A DNA stretch of 64,000 bases, from assembly GCA_004963905.1 (NCBI GenBank), contig SUGL01000015.1, positions 62,001 to 126,000 of the forward strand, given 5' to 3'. Origin of the DNA: Mesorhizobium sp. (GTDB taxonomy: Bacteria; Pseudomonadota; Alphaproteobacteria; Rhizobiales; Rhizobiaceae). Shown piece after piece: positions 18,192 to 26,296 of this stretch (its first letter is position 1; each line of letters begins with the position of its first letter). The notes under the pieces were generated by a model, which worked only from the letters and a program-made list of their open reading frames with translations, ran no database searches and was not told the DNA's origin. The translations under genes and the position numbers were made by a program.

Positions 18192-19448
18192 ATGCAATCA
18201 GCATTCGGCGGCATCGATTTCGGCACGTCCAATTCCACCGTGGGCGTGATCCGAAACGGCCGGGCACGACTGGTGGCGCTCGAGGGCGAACAGCCCACCC
18301 TGCCAAGCGCCGTCTTCTTCAACTTCGAGGATGGCCATACCTATTTCGGCCGCCGCGCGATCGCCGACTACACCGACAGTGTCGAGGGCCGGCTGATGCG
18401 CTCGCTGAAAAGCGTTCTCGGCAGCTCGCTCGCCAACGAGAAGACGCGCATCAAGGCGCGGCTGATCGGCTTCACCGACATCATCGGCTTCTTCATCAGC
18501 CATTTGAAAAAGCGCCTGGAAGAGGATGCCGGCGGCCCGGTCGAACGTGTCGTGCTCGGCCGCCCCGTGCAATTCGTCGACGACGATGCCGAGGCCGACG
18601 CGAAAGCGCAGGGAGAACTCGAAAAGGCGGCGCGCGCGCAAGGCTTCAAGCACATCGCCTTCCAGTTCGAGCCGATCGCGGCCGCGCTCGACTACGAGCA
18701 GAACGTCGCCCGCGAAGAGGTAGCGCTGATCGTCGACATGGGCGGCGGCACCTCCGACTTCTCGGTCGTGCGCGTCTCGCCGGAGCGCGCCCGCTCGAAC
18801 GACCGCAAGGGCGACATATTAGCCAATCGCGGCGTCCATATCGGCGGCACGGATTTCGACCGGCTGCTCAGCATCGCCCATGTCATGCCCGAGCTCGGCT
18901 ATCTGACGCCGACCAAGGACGGCAAGCGCAATCTGCCGGCAAGCTATTTCATCGACCTCGCGACCTGGCAGCGCATCAACCTGGTCTATACCGCCAAGGC
19001 GATGTCCGACCTGAAGCAGATTCGCTTCGAGGCGGAGCGCGCCGACCTGGTCGGCCGCTTCATCCACATCGTCGAGCATCGTTACGGGCATGCGATGGCC
19101 GGCCTGGTCGAACGGGCCAAGATCGCGCTGACCGACCAGCCCACAGCGGAGGTGAAGGTGTCGCTGCCCGGCGCGCGCTTCGCGGCCGAGATCACGCGTA
19201 TCGGTCTGGAGGAGACGATCGGCGGCGACATCGATCGGGTGACCGCGACGGTCCGGCAGACAATCGCCGACGCCGGCGTTCCGGCTTCCGCTATCACCGC
19301 CGTGTTCCTCACCGGCGGCTCGACCGCAATCCCGCTGGCAAAGCGGCGGATCCTTTCGCTGGTGCCGCAGGCCTCCGTCATCGAAGGCGACATGTTCGGC
19401 TCGGTCGGGCTCGGCCTGGCGCTGGACGCGCGGCGCAAATACGCGTAG
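18192..19448 (+). CDS. yegD: YegD-like Hsp70-family protein
   Basis: The product has 418 residues, shorter than DnaK and close to E. coli YegD. The actin-like ATPase motifs are present: GGIDFGTSNSTVGV (phosphate 1), ALIVDMGGGTSDFSVV (phosphate 2) and TAVFLTGGSTAIPLAK (adenosine). The substrate-binding domain and lid of DnaK are missing. YegD proteins are atypical Hsp70 homologues of poorly known function. AGGAGG lies seven bases before the ATG. It is transcribed alone, followed by a palindromic repeat. Confidence 0.88.
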   Translation: MQSAFGGIDFGTSNSTVGVIRNGRARLVALEGEQPTLPSAVFFNFEDGHTYFGRRAIADYTDSVEGRLMRSLKSVLGSSLANEKTRIKARLIGFTDIIGFFISHLKKRLEEDAGGPVERVVLGRPVQFVDDDAEADAKAQGELEKAARAQGFKHIAFQFEPIAAALDYEQNVAREEVALIVDMGGGTSDFSVVRVSPERARSNDRKGDILANRGVHIGGTDFDRLLSIAHVMPELGYLTPTKDGKRNLPASYFIDLATWQRINLVYTAKAMSDLKQIRFEAERADLVGRFIHIVEHRYGHAMAGLVERAKIALTDQPTAEVKVSLPGARFAAEITRIGLEETIGGDIDRVTATVRQTIADAGVPASAITAVFLTGGSTAIPLAKRRILSLVPQASVIEGDMFGSVGLGLALDARRKYA

Positions 19449-19524
19449 CCGCAAGCTAGCTGAGGGTTAGTGCATTCAGCGGCGGTCGGCATCCGCAGAA
19501 GATTGGCCGAGCCATCCCTCCGAT

Positions 19525-19701
19525 CGTCATCCACGGGAGGAGCAAGGAGCGAAGCGACGCGCGCAGACCCGAGGATCCATTCCGTGACTGCGAAGCGTTG
19601 CGACGATCTAGAATTCTGCTCCGCTGCATTCTACGGTCGAGGTAACGGAATGGATCCTCGGGTCTGCGCTCCGCTTCGCGTCGCTCCGCCCGTGGATGAC
19701 G
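19525..19701. repeat. 177-bp palindromic intergenic repeat, copy 1
   Basis: Long inverted arms of about 57 bases start with CGTCATCCACGGG and end with CCCGTGGATGACG. Both contain GCAGACCCGAGGATCCATTCC or its complement. The centre holds TAGAATTCTGCTCC. It fills most of the 331-base gap between yegD and the LysR gene. A second copy of the same length is at 30449-30625. There is no coding potential beyond short chance frames. It is MITE-like or RIME-like, with no transposase nearby. Confidence 0.85.
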
Positions 19702-19779
19702 AAGTTCGGGGGGCCTCGGCTAATCGCGAACGTTCGCGATGATCCGCACCCAAAGAACGCAATCCGGCTGCGCCCTGGC

Positions 19780-20667
19780 TCAGCCGACCTTGCCGGTCAG
19801 ATGCGCCTTGAGCGCCATCTGGGCGAGGCTCGCCTGCCGGTCGCGGTGGGTGATCATGGCGAAGTCGCGCTTCGGCAATTCTACCGGCACAGACCTCAGG
19901 CTGCCCTCCGCCAGGGAGCGCGCGACCACGAGCTCCGAGATGATCGTAGCCCCCGCGCCGGCCTCCACTGCCTGACGAACGGCTTCGTTGCTGGGCAGGA
20001 CCAAAAATATCTGCAGCTCCGCCGGCGAAACGCCTTCGCCGCGCGCGAAATCCTCCAGCGCCTCGCGCGTGCCCGACCCGCCTTCCCTGATGATCCAGCG
20101 CAATGCCCTGATGTCGAAGTTTCCCGCCGGGGTCGTCGGAATTTCGGGGTGCGAGCGCGCCACGACCAGCATCATGCGATCCTCGTCGACCGTGGCGCGC
20201 CGCAGGATGTCGGATTCGGTACGGCCCTCGACCAGGCCGAAATCGGCCCGGCCGTCCAGCACATTGGTCTCGACCTGCCTCGTGTTGCCGATGGTGACGC
20301 TGAGGCGCACCGCCGGATAGGCTTCGTGGAACGCGGCCAGGCGCCTCGGCAGCCAATAGCTGGCGATGGTCTGGCTGGCCGATATCGACAGGCTGCCGGT
20401 GATGGTTTGCGAGACGTGTTCCAGCACGTTGTGGGCGGCGGCCGCGCGCTCAAGGACGGCCTTGGCCTCGGGCAGGAAGCGGTGGCCGGTCTGTGCGAGC
20501 TCGATGTTGCGTCCAACCCGGTTGAACAGGCGCACGCCATGCTGGCTTTCGAGCGCGCGGATGGCCGCCGAGGCGGCGGACTGCGAGATGCCGAGCAACT
20601 CTGCCGCCTTGGTCATGTGGCCATGCTCGGCGACGGCGACGAATATGCGCAGCTGATCGAGTGTCAT
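19780..20667 (-). CDS. LysR-family transcriptional regulator
   Basis: The product has 295 residues from the ATG at 20667; the frame starts two codons earlier with TTG. The N-terminal winged helix-turn-helix is typical (LDQLRIFVAVAEHGHMTKAAE, SQSAASAAIRALESQHGVRLF). The effector domain begins near residue 90. It is divergent from the small ORF and soeABC, with an inverted repeat in the shared 124-base gap. It is therefore the likely regulator of the sulfite dehydrogenase cluster. The effector is unknown. Confidence 0.88.
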   Translation of the reverse strand: MTLDQLRIFVAVAEHGHMTKAAELLGISQSAASAAIRALESQHGVRLFNRVGRNIELAQTGHRFLPEAKAVLERAAAAHNVLEHVSQTITGSLSISASQTIASYWLPRRLAAFHEAYPAVRLSVTIGNTRQVETNVLDGRADFGLVEGRTESDILRRATVDEDRMMLVVARSHPEIPTTPAGNFDIRALRWIIREGGSGTREALEDFARGEGVSPAELQIFLVLPSNEAVRQAVEAGAGATIISELVVARSLAEGSLRSVPVELPKRDFAMITHRDRQASLAQMALKAHLTGKVG

Positions 20668-20711
20668 GGCCAACTAAGAAGCAAAATCGATTGGAATTAC
20701 AAGAGCCGCTT

Positions 20712-20740
20712 GTTAGACAGATCAATTGCTTTGTTCTAAC
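20712..20740. promoter_or_regulatory. Candidate LysR operator between the LysR gene and the soe cluster
   Basis: GTTAGA (20712-20717) and TCTAAC (20735-20740) are exact inverted arms with a 17-base spacer containing CAATTG. Position and symmetry suit a LysR-type regulatory binding site in a divergent promoter. Confidence 0.5.
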
Positions 20741-20791
20741 TTTTTGCCCAGGCTTGGAAAAAATTGGCTGTTTCCGACGCCAAGGTTGGAA

Positions 20792-20950
20792 ATGATCGGG
20801 CGCTTCAAATCCCTTTTCGCGCATTGGAGCCGTCGGCTGAGACGGCAGTTGGCCGGCGAGCGCTATCATCCCGAGCTGCACTATATGCGCGGACCGGGGC
20901 CGAAGACGAAGGCCAAGTTGGCGAGTAACGAGAGCATCCGCGAATCATGA
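20792..20950 (+). CDS. Small basic protein upstream of soeA, unknown function
   Basis: A 52-residue frame begins at ATG 20792 (MIGRFKSLFAHWSRRLRRQL). Its stop overlaps the soeA start as ATGA (20947-20950). It is strongly basic, with no membrane segment, Cys cluster or signal peptide. AAGG and GGA lie just before the start. The coupling to soeA suggests it is translated. It may assist assembly or simply couple translation. I do not recognise the family. Confidence 0.5.
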   Translation: MIGRFKSLFAHWSRRLRRQLAGERYHPELHYMRGPGPKTKAKLASNESIRES

Positions 20951-23877
20951 GCAGCGGTGCGCCACGCGGCGCCAACTCCGCACCCTCCCAGCAGCCGCTG
21001 TCCGACAGCCGAGCGCCCAGCGAGGGCGACGGCGTCGACACCTCGCCGAGCGTCTCCGACCGCATCGCCAAGACCACTTGCTACATGTGCGCCTGCCGCT
21101 GCGGCATCGACGTCCACATCAAGGACGGCAAGGTGCGCTACATCAACGGCAACAAGGACCACCCGGTGAACCGCGGCGTGATCTGCGGCAAGGGCAGCGC
21201 CGGCATCATGCAGCACTACAGCCCGGCGCGGCTGAGGAAGCCCTTGCTGCGCAGCGGCCCGCGCGGCTCGGGCGAGTTCCGCGAGATCGAATGGGAGGAA
21301 GCACTCACGATCGCCACCGAGCGGCTCTCGGCGATCCGCCGCACCGATCCGAAAAAGCTCGCCTTCTTCACCGGGCGCGACCAGTCGCAATCGCTGACGG
21401 GCTGGTGGGCGAGCCAGTTCGGCACGCCGAATTTCGCCGCCCATGGCGGCTTCTGCTCGGTCAACATGGCGGCCGGCGGCCTCTACACGATCGGCGGCTC
21501 GTTCTGGGAGTTCGGCGAGCCCGACTGGGACAATACGAAATACTTCATGCTGTTCGGTGTCGCCGAGGACCATGATTCCAACCCGATCAAGATCGGCCTC
21601 GGCAAGCTCAAGGCTCGCGGCGCCAAGGTGGTGTCGATCAATCCGTGCCGCACCGGCTACAACGCCATCGCCGACGATTGGATCGGCATCCGCCCAGGCA
21701 CGGACGGATTGTTCGTGCTGGCGCTCGTCCATGAGTTGCTCAAGGCCGGCCGTGTCGATCTCGACTATCTGCTGCGCTACACCAACGCTGCCGTGCTGGT
21801 CGTGCAGGAGCCCGGGTCCGCCGATGACGGACTGTTCGTGCGCGACGATGCCGGCAACCCGCTGGCTTGGGACAGAGTGGCGAAGCGACCCGTCAACGCT
21901 GCCGATCCCCAGGCAAAGCCGGCGTTGACGGGCAGCTACACGGTCAATGGCCGGCGCTGCACACCGGTGTTCCAGCTGATCGCCGACCGATACCTGGACG
22001 ACAGCTGTTCGCCGGATGCGGTTGCAGAGCGCTGCGGAGTCAGCGCCGATACGATCCGCCGCATCGCGGCGGAGCTGGCGCATGTCGCCTTCGAGCAGAC
22101 GGTGGAGTTGCCGATCGCCTGGACAGACTGGGCGGGCCGGCGCCACGAGACGATCAAGGGCCGGCCTGTGTCGATGCACGCCATGCGCGGCATCTCGGCC
22201 CATTCCAACGGTTTCCATACCTGCCGCGCGATCCATCTGCTGCAGGTGCTGCTCGGCACCGTCGACGTGCCCGGCGGCTTCCGCTTCAAGCCGCCCTATC
22301 CCCGGTGCGCGCCTCCGGGCCCGAAGCCCGCCGGCAAAAGCATCCGGCCGATGACGCCGCTCGAGGGCATGCCGCTCGGCTTCGTCTGCGGGCCGGACGA
22401 TCTTCTGGTCGACGGTGACGGCCGGCCCATCCGCATCGACAAGGCCTATTCCTGGGAAGCGCCCCTGGCCGCGCATGGGCTGATGCACACGGTCATGCGC
22501 AACGCCTGGGCCGGCGATCCTTATCCGATCGACACGCTGATGATGTATATGTCGAACATGGCGTGGAATTCCTCGATGAACACCGTCGAGACCATTGCCA
22601 TGCTGACCGACAAGGACGAGGCGGGCGCCTACAAGATCCCCTTCATCATCTATTCCGACGCCTACTATTCCGAGACCGTGCCGTTCGCCGACCTGCTGCT
22701 GCCCGACACCACCTATCTCGAGCGGCACGACTGCATCAGCCTGCTCGACCGGCCGATCAGCCATGCCGACGGGCCGGGCGACGCCATCCGCCATCCTGTC
22801 GTCCAGCCGGACCGCGACGTGCGGCCGTTCCAGTCGGTGCTGATCGAGCTCGGCGCGCGGCTCGGACTGCCCGGCTTCGTCAACGAGGACGGCTCGGCGA
22901 GATACGGCGACTATGCCGACTACATCGTCAACCACGAGCGGACGCCCGGCATCGGCCCTTTAGCCGGCTGGCGCGGCAAGAACGGTGACGCGATCGGCAA
23001 GGGCGAAGTCAATCCGGACCAGCTGCAGCGCTATGTCGACAATGGCGGCTTCTGGCACCACGATTTTTCCGACGACCAGCGCTATTACAAAATGGGCAAC
23101 CGCGCCTATCTCGATTTCGCCGTGCAGATGGGCTTCATCGGCAAGGCAGAGCCGATCGTTTTCCAGCTTTATTCCGAGCCGATGCAGCGCTTCCGCCTCG
23201 CAGCGCGCGGCCATGGCAATGTGCAGCCGCCGCAGGCCGAGCGCGCCCGCATCGAAGCCTATATGGACCCGCTGCCCTTTTGGTACGCGCCCTTCGAGGA
23301 CGCGACCGTCGACCTCCAAAAATATCCGCTGCATGCGCTGACGCAGCGGCCGATGCACATGTACCATTCCTGGGGCTCGCAGAATGCGTGGCTGAGACAG
23401 ATCACCAGCCAGAACCGGCTGTTCGTGCATCGGGAAACGGCCGGCAGACTTGGTCTTGCCGATGACGACTGGGTGTGGATCGAGAGCATCAACGGCAAGG
23501 TGAAGGGGCAAATCAAGCTGATCGACGGCGTGAACCCTGACACGGTGTGGACTTGGAATGCCATCGGCAAGCGGCGCGGCAGCTGGGGGCTGAAGGACGA
23601 TGCGGCGGAGAGCAATCGCGGCTTCCTGCTCAACCACATCATCGGTGACCAGACAGAGGCCGACGCCAACGGCAAACGCTATTCCAATTCAGACCCGGTC
23701 ACGGGACAGGCGGCATGGTTCGACGTGCGGGTGCGCATCGTCAAATGCGCGGCCGAGCAAGCCGGCTTCACCGAACCGCAATTCGAGCGTTTTGCCCGGC
23801 CGCCGCATTTCGAATCTTCGCCCGACATACTTCGCTTCGGCGCGGCGTTCCGCAGAAAAAGGGAAGCCGCCGAGTGA
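20947..23877 (+). CDS. soeA: Molybdopterin oxidoreductase large subunit, probably sulfite dehydrogenase SoeA
   Basis: The product has 976 residues, close to known SoeA proteins. An N-terminal iron-sulfur motif C45-X2-C48-X3-C52-X27-C80 (TTCYMCACRCG, GVICGKG) would bind one [4Fe-4S] cluster. A probable Mo ligand is Cys170 in HGGFCSVNM. The molybdopterin dinucleotide-binding domain is at the C-terminus (ALTQRPMHMYHSWGSQNAW). There is no twin-arginine signal, so the enzyme should be cytoplasmic, as SoeABC is and as DMSO and polysulfide reductases are not. It would oxidise sulfite to sulfate and pass electrons via SoeB to the quinone pool. The subunit set, the nearby TauE/SafE gene and the divergent LysR gene support this. 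A polysulfide reductase-like or other DMSO reductase-family function remains possible. Confidence 0.78.
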   Translation: MSSGAPRGANSAPSQQPLSDSRAPSEGDGVDTSPSVSDRIAKTTCYMCACRCGIDVHIKDGKVRYINGNKDHPVNRGVICGKGSAGIMQHYSPARLRKPLLRSGPRGSGEFREIEWEEALTIATERLSAIRRTDPKKLAFFTGRDQSQSLTGWWASQFGTPNFAAHGGFCSVNMAAGGLYTIGGSFWEFGEPDWDNTKYFMLFGVAEDHDSNPIKIGLGKLKARGAKVVSINPCRTGYNAIADDWIGIRPGTDGLFVLALVHELLKAGRVDLDYLLRYTNAAVLVVQEPGSADDGLFVRDDAGNPLAWDRVAKRPVNAADPQAKPALTGSYTVNGRRCTPVFQLIADRYLDDSCSPDAVAERCGVSADTIRRIAAELAHVAFEQTVELPIAWTDWAGRRHETIKGRPVSMHAMRGISAHSNGFHTCRAIHLLQVLLGTVDVPGGFRFKPPYPRCAPPGPKPAGKSIRPMTPLEGMPLGFVCGPDDLLVDGDGRPIRIDKAYSWEAPLAAHGLMHTVMRNAWAGDPYPIDTLMMYMSNMAWNSSMNTVETIAMLTDKDEAGAYKIPFIIYSDAYYSETVPFADLLLPDTTYLERHDCISLLDRPISHADGPGDAIRHPVVQPDRDVRPFQSVLIELGARLGLPGFVNEDGSARYGDYADYIVNHERTPGIGPLAGWRGKNGDAIGKGEVNPDQLQRYVDNGGFWHHDFSDDQRYYKMGNRAYLDFAVQMGFIGKAEPIVFQLYSEPMQRFRLAARGHGNVQPPQAERARIEAYMDPLPFWYAPFEDATVDLQKYPLHALTQRPMHMYHSWGSQNAWLRQITSQNRLFVHRETAGRLGLADDDWVWIESINGKVKGQIKLIDGVNPDTVWTWNAIGKRRGSWGLKDDAAESNRGFLLNHIIGDQTEADANGKRYSNSDPVTGQAAWFDVRVRIVKCAAEQAGFTEPQFERFARPPHFESSPDILRFGAAFRRKREAAE

Positions 23878-24608
23878 CCTGCCTTCCCGCCCATACAGAG
23901 AAGAAGCTCGGCCTGGTCATCGATCTCGACACTTGCGTCGGCTGCCAGGCCTGCGTCACTGCCTGCAAGGAGTGGAACACCGGCGGCCATATGGCGCCGC
24001 TGACCGACACCGACCCCTATGGCGGGCATGCCGACGGCGTCTGGTTCAACCGCGTGCACGCTTACGAGCACACGACCGAGATGGGCGGCCGCACGGTGAA
24101 TTTTCCGCGCTCTTGTCTCCACTGCGAGCAGCCGGCCTGCGTCACCGTCTGCCCGACCGGCGCCTCCTACAAGCGCGCCTCGGACGGCATCGTGCTGGTC
24201 GACGAGGACAAGTGCATCGGCTGCAAGCTGTGCAGCTGGGCCTGCCCCTACGGCGCGCGCGAGTTCGACACCGATGTCGGCGTGATGAAGAAATGCACGC
24301 TATGCGTCGACCGCATCTACAACGACAATCTGGCCGAGGAGGACCGCGTGCCGGCCTGCGTCGCGGCCTGCCCGACCAGTGCCAGGCACTTCGGCGATCT
24401 CGGCGATCCGGCCTCGGCAATCTCGCAACTGGTCACGGAGCGCGGCGGCGTCGAGCTGATGCCGGAGCTTGGCTACAAGCCGACCAACAGATACCTGCCG
24501 CCGCGTGCCCACAGCGAACGCGCGGCGAAGGTCGATGCGCCAGCGCTGGAGCCGATCAAAGCCGAGGGTGGTTTCCTCGGCTGGATCGACCGCATGCTGT
24601 CGAGCTAG
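23874..24608 (+). CDS. soeB: Four-cluster ferredoxin subunit, probably SoeB
   Basis: The GTG at 23874 overlaps the soeA stop as GTGA and gives 244 residues. Sixteen Cys in four groups are visible: CVGCQACVTACKE, CLHCEQPACVTVCPTG, CIGCKLCSWACPYG, and CTLC with CVAACP. These bind four [4Fe-4S] clusters, as in DmsB, PsrB and SoeB. It carries electrons from the Mo subunit to the membrane subunit. There is no signal peptide. The coding frame also extends upstream into soeA, but that extension is a shadow. Confidence 0.85.
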   Translation: MTCLPAHTEKKLGLVIDLDTCVGCQACVTACKEWNTGGHMAPLTDTDPYGGHADGVWFNRVHAYEHTTEMGGRTVNFPRSCLHCEQPACVTVCPTGASYKRASDGIVLVDEDKCIGCKLCSWACPYGAREFDTDVGVMKKCTLCVDRIYNDNLAEEDRVPACVAACPTSARHFGDLGDPASAISQLVTERGGVELMPELGYKPTNRYLPPRAHSERAAKVDAPALEPIKAEGGFLGWIDRMLSS

Positions 24609-24612
24609 CATC

Positions 24613-25548
24613 ATGCATCCCGCCTTCTCGGTCGTCTTCTTCACCACCGCCACCGGCGCCGGCTACGGCCTGCTGGCGCTGCTCGGCGTGCTTGGCGGGT
24701 TCGGTTTCATCCAGCCGGATCTCTGGCTTGGTCTTGTCGGCACGGCGCTTGCGCTTGGCCTGATTATAGCCGGCCTGCTCTCCTCGACCGGCCATCTCGG
24801 CCGGCCCGAGCGTGCCTGGCGCGCCTTCTCGCAATGGCGCAGTTCCTGGCTGTCGCGCGAAGGGGTGGCTTCGGTCGCGACCTTCATCCCGGCTGGTCTG
24901 TTCGGCATCGGCTGGGTGTTCTTCGGCCGAAGCGGCGGATGGGTTGCGGTTGCTGGCCTTCTAGCGGCGGCCGGCGCGGTTACCACAGTCGGTACGACGG
25001 GCATGATCTACGCCTCGCTGAAGCCGATCGCGCAGTGGCACAGCCGCTATACTTTGCCGGCTTATCTTATTTTCGCAGGCATGACAGGCAGCGCACTGCT
25101 GAACGCCCTACTCCAGGGTTTCGCCGTGGGGTCAGCGGCGGTGTTGACCGGCGCGCTGCTCGCCACGCTTGCCGGCTGGGCCTGGAAGCTCGCGACCTGG
25201 CGGCACAACGACCGGCTGGAAATCCCGACCACCGCCAACACGGCGACGGGGCTGGCCGGCGGCACGGTGCGGTCGATCGAATGGCCGCACACCGAAGAAA
25301 ACTACCTGCTCAAGGAGATGGGTTTCCGAATCGCGCGCAAGCACAGCGCCAAGCTGAGGCGGATCACGGAGGTACTGGCCTTCGCGCTGCCGGCCATCCT
25401 GCTCGTTATCGCCCTCGTGTCACCGCGGCCAGTCGCGGCCATTGCGTCGGTCCTCGCCGCCATTTGCCAGCTTGTCGGCATGCTGGTCGAACGCTGGCTG
25501 TTCTTCGCCGAAGCGAAGCACACGGTCACGCTCTATTACGGACGATAG
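24613..25548 (+). CDS. soeC: DmsC/NrfD-type membrane anchor, probably SoeC
   Basis: The product has 311 residues and about eight hydrophobic segments. The first two are YGLLALLGVLGGFGFI and LGLVGTALALGLIIAGLLSS, followed by the family motif HLGRPERAWRAFSQWRSSWL. The last segments surround VLAFALPAILLVIALVS. This matches DmsC-like quinone-reactive anchors such as SoeC. It starts four bases after the soeB stop and completes the three-gene unit. It ends six bases from the convergent pdeM gene. Confidence 0.85.
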   Translation: MHPAFSVVFFTTATGAGYGLLALLGVLGGFGFIQPDLWLGLVGTALALGLIIAGLLSSTGHLGRPERAWRAFSQWRSSWLSREGVASVATFIPAGLFGIGWVFFGRSGGWVAVAGLLAAAGAVTTVGTTGMIYASLKPIAQWHSRYTLPAYLIFAGMTGSALLNALLQGFAVGSAAVLTGALLATLAGWAWKLATWRHNDRLEIPTTANTATGLAGGTVRSIEWPHTEENYLLKEMGFRIARKHSAKLRRITEVLAFALPAILLVIALVSPRPVAAIASVLAAICQLVGMLVERWLFFAEAKHTVTLYYGR

Positions 25549-25554
25549 GTAGCT

Positions 25555-26271
25555 TCAACCCGGCCGCAGCATCGAGCCGGAGAGCGCAAAGATGCGCTCG
25601 GCGCCCAGCATATAGGCAACGAGCGTTTCCAGGCGGAACAGGCCGGCATAGGCGCGGTCGAGCACGTTGAGCGAGCCGGTATAGGCGCCGAAGGCCGGCA
25701 TGATCATGCGGCCGCCGTCGCCGGCAAAGCAGCGGCGCCTGACCGAGCGACCGCGCTGCACGATGCGGGCGCAGGGATGGAGATGGCCGGCGATCTCGCC
25801 TTCCACCCGCAGCTTCGAGGGCTCGTGGCGAAAGAGCAGCGAGCCGATGGCGAGTTCCTTCACCGTTTCGCCAGGCAGGTCGGCGGGCGCATCCGGATCG
25901 TGGTTGCCGGCGACCCAGAACCAGTCGCGGCCGGCCATCATCGCCTCCAGCCGCTCGCGGAAGCTCAGATGCATGCGCTCGGCGCCACCACCATCGTGGA
26001 AGGAATCGCCCAGACTGACGACGATCCGCGGCTGGTAGTCGGCGATCACCGCCTGCAGCTTGAGCAAGGTGGCACCGGTGTCGTAGGGCGGGATCAGCGC
26101 GCCGCGCCTGGCGAAGGACGAACCCTTTTCGAGATGCAGGTCGGAGACCGCGAGCAGCCGCAGATCGGGGAAATAGAGCACGCCGCGCCGGTCGCAGACC
26201 GCGCGCTCGCCGGCGATGCCGACAAGGTCGGCCTCGGCGATCAGCGTTGCGCGCGACAGCGAAAAATTCAT
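25555..26271 (-). CDS. pdeM: Ligase-associated DNA damage response endonuclease PdeM
   Basis: The product has 238 residues, the usual size of the PdeM metallophosphoesterase. The metal-binding motifs are visible: VSDLHLEKGSS (D-x-H), SLGDSFHDGG (GD), VAGNHDPDA (GNHD) and IAGHLHPCA (GHxH). PdeM proteins are encoded with Lhr-type helicases, an exonuclease and an ATP-dependent ligase in a DNA damage response set. Here it lies 25 bases downstream of the helicase gene, in one operon. The ligase and exonuclease are not in this window. Confidence 0.9.
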   Translation of the reverse strand: MNFSLSRATLIAEADLVGIAGERAVCDRRGVLYFPDLRLLAVSDLHLEKGSSFARRGALIPPYDTGATLLKLQAVIADYQPRIVVSLGDSFHDGGGAERMHLSFRERLEAMMAGRDWFWVAGNHDPDAPADLPGETVKELAIGSLLFRHEPSKLRVEGEIAGHLHPCARIVQRGRSVRRRCFAGDGGRMIMPAFGAYTGSLNVLDRAYAGLFRLETLVAYMLGAERIFALSGSMLRPG

Positions 26272-26296
26272 CCCCTCTTGGCCCTCTCTCAGCCCG

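Noticed and set aside
19525-19701. A transcription terminator for yegD
   Set aside because: The palindrome is far longer than a terminator, has no T run at its end and occurs again at 30449 beside unrelated genes.
20947-25548. Formate dehydrogenase or DMSO reductase
   Set aside because: There is no Tat signal and the anchor is of the DmsC type rather than cytochrome b. The Mo-ligand region has Cys in FCSVN rather than Ser or selenocysteine.
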